Positions 8,086-14,436 of a DNA stretch of 14,436 nucleotides are shown here, piece by piece. The stretch covers positions 1 to 14,436 of the forward strand of contig CAMLNY010000001.1 of the NCBI GenBank assembly GCA_946481405.1. The letters run 5' to 3'. The stretch's first letter is position 1; each line of letters starts with the position of its first letter. Source of the stretch: an uncultured Brevundimonas sp. (GTDB lineage Bacteria; Pseudomonadota; Alphaproteobacteria; Caulobacterales; Caulobacteraceae). The position numbers were made by a program, and so were the translations under genes. The notes beneath the pieces were generated by a model. That model searched no databases and was not told where the DNA came from. It saw nothing but the letters and a program-made list of their open reading frames with translations.

Positions 8086-8236
8086 GAAGCTCTGGTGTTT
8101 CCGATAGGGTTGTGGCGCGTGACCGGACGGCCCCGCGCGAGGTGGAACTAAGTTTTGGATAGTCGGTCGCGGGATGCGAGGCCTGTGAGGACCAGGAGCG
8201 CCCGCGGAAGCCGAGGACGGTGCGCTGGATTTGCCC

Positions 8237-8878
8237 TTATCGGGCTCGCGCCGCCTCGACGATACGGCGGGCCGCATCGAAGGCGGCTTCTATATCCATA
8301 TCGGTCGTGTCCAGCAAGACGGCGTCGCAGGCCTGGACCATGGGGGCCGCGCCCCGGCCGGCGTCGCGCTCGTCCCGGCGCTGGATGTCGGCCAGCATGG
8401 CCTCGTAGCTGATGGTGTCGCCGCGGCCGGTCAGCTGCAGCCAGCGACGGCGGGCGCGGGTCTCGGGCGTGGCGGTGACGAAGAGCTTGGCCCGGGCGTC
8501 GGGAGCGATGACGGTGCCGATGTCACGGCCGTCCAGCACCGCTCCGCCCGCCTGACGGGCGAAGGCCTGTTGCAGATCCAGCAGGGCGGCGCGGACCCCG
8601 GGATAACCGGCGACCCGGCTGGCCGCCTCGCCCGCGTCGCCACTGGTCAGTGCCGCCTCGTCCGACAACCGACCGGTATCGAGGGCGCGGGCCGCGGCCT
8701 CCGCCGCCCGGGCGTCGCCGAGATCGCCGCCGCCCGTCAGCACATCCAGCCCCACGGCGCGGTACAGCAGGCCCGTGTCGAGGAACGGCAGGCCGTAGTG
8801 CGCGGCCAGACGCGAGGCGATCGTCCCCTTGCCCGAGGCGGCGGGTCCGTCGACGGCGATGACGAGCGGTTCGGTCAT
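8237..8878 (-). CDS. cmk: Cytidylate kinase (CMP/dCMP kinase)
   Basis: The enzyme phosphorylates CMP and dCMP with ATP in pyrimidine nucleotide recycling. The 213-residue cytoplasmic protein begins MTEPLVIAVDGPAASGKGT, with the P-loop GPAASGKGT at residues 11-19, followed by the substrate-binding LDTGLLYRAVG (33-43) and the CMP-kinase signature DGRDIGTV (116-123). The C-terminal part has the lid-like RARRRWLQLTGRG and IQRRDERDAGR. ATG 8878 is preceded by AAGGG at suitable spacing; a GTG 18 nt upstream lies ahead of that SD and is rejected. It sits 49 nt after aroA and before rpsA, so it is probably part of an aroA-cmk-rpsA operon. Confidence 0.95.
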   Translation of the reverse strand: MTEPLVIAVDGPAASGKGTIASRLAAHYGLPFLDTGLLYRAVGLDVLTGGGDLGDARAAEAAARALDTGRLSDEAALTSGDAGEAASRVAGYPGVRAALLDLQQAFARQAGGAVLDGRDIGTVIAPDARAKLFVTATPETRARRRWLQLTGRGDTISYEAMLADIQRRDERDAGRGAAPMVQACDAVLLDTTDMDIEAAFDAARRIVEAARAR

Positions 8879-8927
8879 TCCGACCCTTGGAAGCACAGAC
8901 CGGCGACGGGCGCCAGTGAAGGCCCCG

Positions 8928-10244
8928 TCATCCGACGTCCCCGCCCAGACCCCGCATCATCTCCACGAAGCCGGGGAAGGAGGTGGCGATCATGTCGGGT
9001 TCGTCGACGGTCACCGGCTGATCGGCCGCCAGACCCAGCACCAGATGGCTCATGGCGATACGGTGATCGTGGGCGGTGTGGACGGTCGCGGCGCCGGGGA
9101 CGGGCCCGCCGGTGACGATGAAGCCCTCGGACTCCTCCTCCACGCCGACGCCGCAGGCGCGCAGGCCATCGACCATCAGGCGGATGCGGTCGCTTTCCTT
9201 GACCCGCATCTCGCCGACGCCGCGCATGACGGTCTCGCCCGAGGCGAAGGCGGCCGTGGCGGCCAGGATCGGATATTCGTCGATCATCGAGGCGGCACGG
9301 CTCTCGGGAACGACGACGCCCTTCAGGACGGAGTGACGCGTGGTGATGTCGCCGACGTCCTCGCCGCCAGAGATCCGGCGATTGGCGATGGTCAGGTCGG
9401 CGCCCATCTCGATCCAGGTGTCGAACAGGCCGGTGCGCAGGCTGTTCAGCATCACCCCTTCGACCGTGACCTCCGAGCCCGGAACGATCAGTCCGGCCGC
9501 CAACGGGAAGGCCGCCGAGGAGGGGTCGCCCGGCACAGCGACGGCGGTCCCGGTCAGGGGCTGGCCGCCCTTCAGACGGATGATCCAGCCCTCGCCGTCT
9601 TCCTCGACGTCCACGACGGCCCCGAAGGCCCGCAGCATCCGCTCGGTGTGGTCGCGGCTCTTCTCAGGTTCGCTGACGGAGGTGACGCCGTCCGCATTCA
9701 ACCCTGCCAACAGGATGGCGGACTTCACCTGGGCGGAGGCGACGGTCTGGACATGGTCGATGGCGCTGAGCGTCCCGCCGGTCAGGGTGGCGGGCAACAG
9801 GCCCTGCTTGCCCGACCAGTCGAAGGTCGCGCCCATGCGCGTCAGATGATCGGTGACCCGGCCCATCGGGCGGCTGCGCAGGGAAGCGTCGCCGTCGAAG
9901 GTCGCCGAGATCGGATAGCCGGCCGCGGCGCCCATCAGCAGGCGCACGCCGGTGCCGGCGTTTCCGCAGTCGATGACGCCGGCCGGGGTCTGGAAGCCGC
10001 CCCGCCCGGTCACCCGCCAGCGACCGCCGCCGAGCTTCTCGACCGTCGCGCCGAAGGCCTCGGCCGCGCGGGCGGTGGCGAGGACGTCTTCGCCTTCCAG
10101 AAGGCCCTCGACCTCGGTCACGCCGGTCGCCATGGCGCCCAGGATCATCGAGCGGTGGGAGATGGATTTGTCGCCCGGCGCCCTCACAGTTCCCTTCAGG
10201 GAATGGCCGGGGCGTGCGGTCAGGTGGGAGGCGCTGGAGGCCAC
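8928..10244 (-). CDS. aroA: 3-phosphoshikimate 1-carboxyvinyltransferase (EPSP synthase), class II-like
   Basis: EPSP synthase joins shikimate-3-phosphate and phosphoenolpyruvate in the shikimate pathway and is the glyphosate target. The 438-residue protein has the PEP/S3P-binding [11 protein letters not shown] (residues 22-32), [11 protein letters not shown], the GNAGTG loop (94-99), [73 protein letters not shown] and DHRIAMS. The overall pattern (SISHRS, GEDV, GDPSS, MIATSFP) is that of class II (CP4-like) enzymes, but Gly97 occupies the place where CP4 has Ala100. Start GTG 10244 follows GGAG at 5 nt; longer frames upstream lack homology. It is first in the aroA-cmk-rpsA group and divergent from the FYDLN_acid gene. 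Confidence 0.96.
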   Translation of the reverse strand: MASSASHLTARPGHSLKGTVRAPGDKSISHRSMILGAMATGVTEVEGLLEGEDVLATARAAEAFGATVEKLGGGRWRVTGRGGFQTPAGVIDCGNAGTGVRLLMGAAAGYPISATFDGDASLRSRPMGRVTDHLTRMGATFDWSGKQGLLPATLTGGTLSAIDHVQTVASAQVKSAILLAGLNADGVTSVSEPEKSRDHTERMLRAFGAVVDVEEDGEGWIIRLKGGQPLTGTAVAVPGDPSSAAFPLAAGLIVPGSEVTVEGVMLNSLRTGLFDTWIEMGADLTIANRRISGGEDVGDITTRHSVLKGVVVPESRAASMIDEYPILAATAAFASGETVMRGVGEMRVKESDRIRLMVDGLRACGVGVEEESEGFIVTGGPVPGAATVHTAHDHRIAMSHLVLGLAADQPVTVDEPDMIATSFPGFVEMMRGLGGDVG

Positions 10245-10304
10245 GGGGGCTCCGTAGAACGAGCGTGGGGGAAGAGCGGGCAACGGCCACGCCGAACACG
10301 GCTT

Positions 10305-10310
10305 TTGACA
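10305..10310 (+). promoter_or_regulatory. Candidate -35 element for the FYDLN_acid gene
   Basis: A perfect TTGACA lies 66 nt ahead of the GTG start in the divergent aroA/FYDLN_acid spacer. No good -10 follows at 17 nt (GCAAGG/CAAGGG), although Caulobacterales -10 elements are often degenerate. No aroA promoter could be identified in the same spacer. Confidence 0.35.
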
Positions 10311-10376
10311 GCGGCCCCCCATGGTGGCAAGGGACGCGGCCGAAATCCCCTCCTCCATTCAAAGGTCTCCATATCC

Positions 10377-10841
10377 GTGGCTGATCCCAAACTCGGCGCC
10401 AAGCAGGTCTGCCCGAACTGCCAGGCCAAATTCTACGATCTAGGCCGTCGCCCGGCCCACTGCCCCAAGTGCGACACCGAATTCGATCCCGAAGAAGCCA
10501 TCAAGCTGCGCAGCCGTCGCGGCCGGCCGGGCGGCTACGCCGCTGACGAGGCGGAAGACCAGGTCGCCGACAAGAAGGTCGATGGCGACGAGGACGAAGA
10601 AGAAGAAGTCGTCACTCCGGAAATCGACGAGGAAGGCCATGAGCCGATCCTGACGCCGGACGACGAGGACGAGGACGCCCCGGGCGGTCCGGAAGACGAA
10701 CCCGGCATGGGCTCGACCGACGGCGACGACGACGACGTCCTGGGCGACGACGACGACGACGATTCCGTTCCCTTCATCGAGGACGAGGACGACGACTCCT
10801 TCGATGACGAGATCGCCAAGGGCCCCAAGGACGACGAATAG
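10377..10841 (+). CDS. FYDLN_acid (TIGR02300-type) family protein, zinc-ribbon-like head with acidic tail
   Basis: This 154-residue protein of unknown function starts VADPKLGAKQVCPNCQAKFYDLG, matching the alphaproteobacterial FYDLN_acid family. Two CxxC pairs (CPNC at residues 13-16, CPKC at 31-34) suggest a small zinc ribbon in the first 40 residues. The rest, from about residue 55, is very rich in Asp and Glu (runs such as DDDDVLGDDDDDD) and is probably disordered. The GTG start is set by the family N-terminus, with AAAGG 11 nt upstream. It is divergent from aroA and followed by tRNA-Ala. Acidic tails may mimic nucleic acid or bind basic proteins, but no role can be read from the sequence. 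Confidence 0.88.
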   Translation: MADPKLGAKQVCPNCQAKFYDLGRRPAHCPKCDTEFDPEEAIKLRSRRGRPGGYAADEAEDQVADKKVDGDEDEEEEVVTPEIDEEGHEPILTPDDEDEDAPGGPEDEPGMGSTDGDDDDVLGDDDDDDSVPFIEDEDDDSFDDEIAKGPKDDE

Positions 10842-10925
10842 TCGGCCCAACCGTCTGATTTTCCGGCAGGTTTCGGCCTGTCGGGCGTCGAACGGAAGAA
10901 TGCGAAAATAAATGGCGGAACCGGG

Positions 10926-10954
10926 TTGATCCTGAAAAGGGCCTGACATAGGTT
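10926..10954 (+). promoter_or_regulatory. Candidate promoter for tRNA-Ala
   Basis: TTGATC (10926-10931) and TAGGTT (10949-10954) are separated by 17 nt, a fair sigma70-like pair about 66 nt upstream of the tRNA. It is the best candidate in the 179-bp spacer after the FYDLN_acid gene. Confidence 0.4.
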
Positions 10955-11020
10955 CCGCCGCCTCGCCGGGGGCCACACCAGACCCGGCGAACCAGACCGA
11001 GGACGGACGTCCGAAGGTTC

Positions 11021-11096
<76 letters not shown>

Positions 11097-11103
11097 AATT
11101 CCT

Positions 11104-11139
11104 AGGGCCGGTCGCCACGCGACCGGCCCTCTTTGCTTT
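11104..11139 (+). terminator. Intrinsic terminator after tRNA-Ala
   Basis: AGGGCCGGTCGC (11104-11115) and GCGACCGGCCCT (11119-11130) form a perfect 12-bp stem with a CAC loop, followed by CTTTGCTTT. It isolates tRNA transcription from the secretion genes downstream. Confidence 0.92.
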
Positions 11140-11158
11140 CCGGTTGCATTGATCGCCT

Positions 11159-11187
11159 TTGTCGTCCGGGCGTTAGGGCCTTATAGC
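11159..11187 (+). promoter_or_regulatory. Candidate promoter of the type I secretion operon
   Basis: TTGTCG (11159-11164) and TATAGC (11182-11187), 17 nt apart, make a plausible sigma70-like promoter between the tRNA terminator and the transporter start. It would give a leader of about 40 nt containing a 7-bp hairpin (CCGCGCC-GAC-GGCGCGG, 11198-11214) just ahead of AAGGAG. Confidence 0.4.
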
Positions 11188-11235
11188 TGAGCCCGGCCCG
11201 CGCCGACGGCGCGGCTGAAGGAGCTGGATCACCTC

Positions 11236-12966
11236 GTGCTGGACGCCTTTCTCGGCAAACGCCCCGGATCGGAGCCGCTGTTTGCGGCCCTGAGGCAGTG
11301 TCGCGTCCACTTCATCGGGGCTGCGGCGTTCAGCGCGCTCGTGAATCTGCTGTATCTGACCCCCACCCTCTACATGATGCAGGTCTATGACCGCGTCGTG
11401 CCGACGGCGGGGTTGACGACGCTTGTGCTGGTCAGCGCCGTGGCCGTGCTGGCGCTCGGCTCGCTGTCGGCGCTGGACTGGCTGAGGACCCGCATCCTGA
11501 TCCGGGCGGGCATCCAGCTGGACCGCGATCTGGCCGGGACCATCCTCGTTCGGGTGACCGAGGCGGGCGGCCGGACCCAGGGCGTTCAGGCGTTGCGCGA
11601 TTTCGACGCCCTGCGCGGGGCGATCTCGGGTCAGGGGGCGCTGGCCCTGTTCGATGCGCCGTGGACGCCGATCTATCTGGCCTGCTGCTTCCTGCTGCAC
11701 CCGGCGGTGGGGGTGCTGACCCTGGTCGGCGGGATCATCCTGGCGACCCTGGCCTGGCTGAACGAGCGCGACACCCGTCCGCGTCTGGGCCGCGCCAGCC
11801 GCGCCGGCAACGCCGCCTATGCGGCGCAGGAGGCCTTGTCGGGCCAGTCGGAAGTGGTTCAGGCGCTGGGCATGCGCCGGGCCATCATCGGCCGCCAGCT
11901 GGACGGCCGCCGCACCGCCACCGACGCCCAGGCCGAGGCCCAGCTGACCGGCGGCCGCTATTCCGGGGCCATCAAGTTCGTGCGTCTGGCGCTGCAGTCT
12001 GCGGCCCTGGGTCTGGCCGCCTTCCTGGTGGTGAAGGGCCAGATGTCGCCGGGCTCCATCATCGCGTCGTCGGTCTTGCTGAGCCGGGCCGTCATGCCGA
12101 TCGAACAACTGGTCGGCGCCTGGCCGACGCTGGTTCAGGCCCGGACCAGCTGGAAGAGCCTGATCGAACTGTTCGCCAAAACCGCGGAGCACGACCGGCC
12201 GCGCACCGCCCTGCCCGCCCCGGCCGGCCATGTGTCGGTCGAGGCCGTCGGCGTGCGTCTGCCCGGTGCGGAAAACCCGCAATTGCGCGCCGTGTCGGTG
12301 AAGATCGAACCCGGTCAGGTGCTGGGCGTCATCGGCGCCAGCGGCTCGGGCAAGACGACGCTGGCGCGGGTCCTCGCCGGCGCACTGAGCCCTGACACGG
12401 GGACGGTGCGACTGGACGGGGCGGACTATGGCGCGCGGGACTCAGACACCCTGGCCCGCCACATCGGCTATCTGCCGCAGAGCCCGACCCTGTTCGCGGG
12501 GACGATCAAGGAGAACATCTCCCGCTTCGCCGATCCCTCGCCCGAGGTCGACGCGGCCGCCGTGCGCGCGGCCCAGGCGGCGGGCGTGCACGACCTGATC
12601 CAGCGTCTGCCCAACGGCTATGATACGGTGCTCGGCCCGCAGGGCGCCGGTCTGTCGGCCGGTCAGTCGCAGCGCATTGGACTGGCGCGCGCTCTCTATG
12701 GCGATCCCGTCCTGCTGGTGCTGGACGAACCCAACGCCAGCGTGGACCAGGACGGGGAGAGCGCCCTGATCGCCGCCGTGGAGGCCGCCGCGGCGCGCGG
12801 GGCCGCCGTGGTCATCGTCGCCCACCGGGCCGGCGTTCTGGCCAGGGCCGACCGGCTGCTGGCGCTGCGCGACGGAGTGGTTCAGGTCGAGGGGCCGCGC
12901 GAGGAGGTGCTGGCCCGGATGCGCGGTCCGCGTCCGCCGGCCCTGCATGAGGTGAAGGCCGGATGA
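11236..12966 (+). CDS. Type I secretion ABC transporter (PrtD/RsaD-like)
   Basis: This is the inner-membrane ABC exporter of a type I secretion system, fusing transmembrane and ATPase domains in 576 residues. The N-terminal half (about 20-300) has several hydrophobic helices and the PrtD-type stretch LYLTPTLYMMQVYDRVVPT (40-58) and FDAPWTPIYL (139-148). The ATPase half has Walker A GASGSGKT (367-374), Q-loop Gln415, signature LSAGQSQR (473-480), Walker B VLLVLDEPN with Glu498, and switch His530. No peptidase (C39) domain is present. Start GTG 11236 is the only canonical start after the in-frame stop at 11188; AAGGAG lies 12 nt upstream, which is long. Its stop overlaps the next ATG (ATGA). 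The rmlA-like neighbour and organism type suggest S-layer or RTX protein export, by inference. Confidence 0.93.
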   Translation: MLDAFLGKRPGSEPLFAALRQCRVHFIGAAAFSALVNLLYLTPTLYMMQVYDRVVPTAGLTTLVLVSAVAVLALGSLSALDWLRTRILIRAGIQLDRDLAGTILVRVTEAGGRTQGVQALRDFDALRGAISGQGALALFDAPWTPIYLACCFLLHPAVGVLTLVGGIILATLAWLNERDTRPRLGRASRAGNAAYAAQEALSGQSEVVQALGMRRAIIGRQLDGRRTATDAQAEAQLTGGRYSGAIKFVRLALQSAALGLAAFLVVKGQMSPGSIIASSVLLSRAVMPIEQLVGAWPTLVQARTSWKSLIELFAKTAEHDRPRTALPAPAGHVSVEAVGVRLPGAENPQLRAVSVKIEPGQVLGVIGASGSGKTTLARVLAGALSPDTGTVRLDGADYGARDSDTLARHIGYLPQSPTLFAGTIKENISRFADPSPEVDAAAVRAAQAAGVHDLIQRLPNGYDTVLGPQGAGLSAGQSQRIGLARALYGDPVLLVLDEPNASVDQDGESALIAAVEAAAARGAAVVIVAHRAGVLARADRLLALRDGVVQVEGPREEVLARMRGPRPPALHEVKAG

Positions 12967-14309
12967 GCGCCCCGTCCTCGCCCGCCGACGCCCCCGCCCA
13001 CGTCGAGCCCCAGACCGCCTCGCCGCGCCGCGAGCTGATGATCGGCGGAATCATCATCGCGCTGTTCTTCGGCCTGTTCCTCGGCTGGGCGGCGATCGCC
13101 CCGCTGGATTCCGGCGCCTACGCCCCCGGTCAGGTGGCGGTGACCGGCAACCGCCAGGCGGTGCAGCACCGCGAGGGCGGGACCGTCACCGCCCTGCATG
13201 TCGCCGAGGGCGACCGGGTCACCCAGGGTCAGGTTCTGGTCGAGCTGTCGACCGGGGAACTGACCGCCGCCGAGCGCGGCCTGTCGGGCCAGGTCTATGC
13301 GCTGATGGCCCAGCGGGCGCGCCTGATCGCCGAGCGCGACAAGCTGGGCGCCATTCCGGTTCCGGCCGAGTTCGCCAATCTGTCGCCCGAAGATCGGGTC
13401 CTGGCCGACGAGGCCATGCGTCTGCAGCGCCTGCAATACGGCGCCCGCAGCGCCGGCCGCTCGACCGAGGTCGGGGTGCTGCGTCAGCGGATCGGCCAGC
13501 TGGAGGAGCGCATCCGGGGTTATGAACGCCAGATCGAGTCCAACATCGAACAGCGCCGGCTGATCGGCGAGGAGCTGGAAGGTCTGCGCTCGCTGGCCGA
13601 CCGGGGCTTCGCGCCCCAGACCCGCGTCCGGGCGCTGGAACGGGACGCCGCCGGGCTGGACGGCCAGCTGGGCTCCTTGCGCGCCGAGATCGCCGGGACC
13701 CGCCAGCAGATCGGCGAGACCCGTCTGCAGATGATGACGATCACCACGGGGATGAACGAGGACGTTTCAGATCAGCTGCGCACCATTGAGGTGCAGCTGA
13801 ACGAGACAGAGCCTCGCCTCGCCTCCCTGCGCGACCAGATCGCCCGCAGCCGCATCCGCAGCCCGGCCACCGGTCAGGTGGTGGGTCTGGCCGTCTTCAC
13901 CAAGGGCGGGGTGATCCAGCCCGGTCAGGTGCTGATGGAGGTGGTGCCGGACGCCGCGTCCCAGATCATCGTCGCCGAGGTGAACCCGGCCGACATCGAC
14001 AACGTCCATGTCGGGCTGGAGACGGAAGTGAAGTTCCCGGGCCTGCGCGAACGCGATCCGCCGATCATCCACGGTCGGGTGACCCGCATCTCGCCCGACA
14101 CCTTCACCAACGAACAGACCGGCCGCAGTCACTATCGCGCCGAGATCACCGTGCCGCCGGCCGAGATGGAGCGGTTGGGGCGGGCGGCCGAGGAGATCCG
14201 TCCCGGCTTTCCGGTCGAGGTGGTGGTACTGCTGAGGAAGCGGACGGCGTTGAGCTATCTGATCGAGCCCCTGACCCGAAATCTGTGGCGGTCGGGGACC
14301 GAGCAATAG
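12963..14309 (+). CDS. Type I secretion membrane-fusion protein (HlyD/PrtE/RsaE family)
   Basis: The periplasmic adaptor joins the ABC exporter to an outer-membrane TolC-like channel. The 448-residue protein has a short cytoplasmic N-terminus, one membrane helix (about 26-46, LMIGGIIIALFFGLFLGW), a lipoyl-like half starting QHREGGTVTALHVAEGDRVTQGQ, a long coiled-coil region (about 165-290, rich in Arg/Gln/Glu heptads such as LRQRIGQLEERIRGYERQ), the second lipoyl-like half RSRIRSPATGQVVGLAVFTKGGVI, and a C-terminal beta domain with IRPGFPVEVVVLLRKRTALSYL, characteristic of T1SS adaptors. Length is normal. Translation is coupled to the transporter by the ATGA overlap. No TolC-like gene or secreted substrate follows within the window. 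Confidence 0.93.
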   Translation: MSAPSSPADAPAHVEPQTASPRRELMIGGIIIALFFGLFLGWAAIAPLDSGAYAPGQVAVTGNRQAVQHREGGTVTALHVAEGDRVTQGQVLVELSTGELTAAERGLSGQVYALMAQRARLIAERDKLGAIPVPAEFANLSPEDRVLADEAMRLQRLQYGARSAGRSTEVGVLRQRIGQLEERIRGYERQIESNIEQRRLIGEELEGLRSLADRGFAPQTRVRALERDAAGLDGQLGSLRAEIAGTRQQIGETRLQMMTITTGMNEDVSDQLRTIEVQLNETEPRLASLRDQIARSRIRSPATGQVVGLAVFTKGGVIQPGQVLMEVVPDAASQIIVAEVNPADIDNVHVGLETEVKFPGLRERDPPIIHGRVTRISPDTFTNEQTGRSHYRAEITVPPAEMERLGRAAEEIRPGFPVEVVVLLRKRTALSYLIEPLTRNLWRSGTEQ

Positions 14310-14310
14310 G

Positions 14311-14436
14311 TCAGCCGATCCGGCCCAGCTCCAGATAGCGCGCCAGATAGCGGCCGTAGTCCGAGCCTTTCATACGATCGACAGCGGCCTCAAGCAGGGC
14401 GTCGTCGATGAAGCCCATCTGGTGGGCGACCTCTTC
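14311..14436 (-). CDS. rmlA: Glucose-1-phosphate thymidylyltransferase, C-terminal fragment cut by window edge
   Basis: Only the last 41 codons are present, reading from the right edge to the TGA at 14313-14311. The sequence EEVAHQMGFIDDALLEAAV followed by KGSDYGRYLARYL matches the conserved tail of RmlA/RfbA enzymes (usually EEIAxRxGFID...KxxYGxYL), which make dTDP-glucose for rhamnose and other deoxysugars of surface polysaccharides. It converges on the membrane-fusion gene with a single base between stop codons, so no terminator separates them. The identification rests on a short segment. Confidence 0.72.
   Translation of the reverse strand, partial: EEVAHQMGFIDDALLEAAVDRMKGSDYGRYLARYLELGRIG

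Noticed and set aside
6889..8151. 420-codon plus-strand open frame antisense to rpsA
   Set aside because: Low-complexity Asp/Val/His-rich translation that mirrors the codon bias of rpsA; no recognisable domain.
8829..10376. Long N-terminal extension of the FYDLN_acid gene antisense to aroA
   Set aside because: The family N-terminus begins at GTG 10377 and the extension is merely the aroA complement.
10700..10800. Repeated GAC triplets as a tandem DNA repeat
   Set aside because: They encode the acidic tail of the FYDLN_acid protein, where Asp runs are a family trait.
10863..10884. Hairpin CCGGCAGG/CCTGTCGG after the FYDLN_acid gene as a terminator
   Set aside because: The 8-bp stem contains a G-U pair and no T-run follows on either strand.

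Overview
The window looks like a chromosomal segment of a GC-rich alphaproteobacterium, most likely Caulobacteraceae (Caulobacter/Brevundimonas-like). The evidence is an SOS mutagenesis cassette imuA-imuB-dnaE2 behind an alphaproteobacterial LexA box (GTTC-N7-GTTC), a CP4-like class II EPSP synthase, the aroA-cmk-rpsA-ihfB order, a FYDLN_acid (TIGR02300-type) protein, and PrtD/PrtE (RsaD/RsaE-like) secretion genes next to a sugar-nucleotide gene. The genus is inference from gene content only.

Layout. Positions 1-3996 (minus strand) hold imuA, imuB and most of dnaE2, tightly overlapping and driven by a sigma70-type promoter whose -10 is covered by the LexA box (4015-4029). dnaE2 runs off the left edge and appears broken: at about 747/748 the frame shifts, and the GRGSAANS-type motif expected there is absent, consistent with a deletion of roughly 80 bp. 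Both flanks are otherwise well conserved. Divergent from imuA is a GNAT-fold acyltransferase-like gene (4169-5287, plus), whose stop codon overlaps that of mscL on the opposite strand in a shared CTAG. mscL lies downstream of ihfB.

Positions 6321-10244 (minus) hold aroA, cmk and rpsA, a conserved housekeeping group for aromatic amino-acid synthesis, CMP phosphorylation and ribosomal protein S1. It ends in a strong intrinsic terminator that separates it from ihfB. Divergent from aroA is a small zinc-ribbon-like protein with a long acidic tail, followed by tRNA-Ala(GGC) with its own terminator.

Positions 11236-14309 (plus) encode a type I secretion ABC transporter and its membrane-fusion protein, translationally coupled by an ATGA overlap. 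The C-terminal end of a glucose-1-phosphate thymidylyltransferase gene enters from the right on the minus strand. A T1SS beside sugar-nucleotide synthesis resembles the Caulobacter S-layer/LPS locus, but neither the secreted substrate nor the outer-membrane channel is in the window.

The least ordinary observations are the apparent inactivation of dnaE2 inside an otherwise intact SOS cassette, the exact overlay of LexA box and promoter, the unassigned acyltransferase divergent from that cassette, and a 13-nt match to the 16S rRNA 3' end in the secretion operon leader. I saw no CRISPR array, insertion sequence or phage gene, and no convincing wholly new system.
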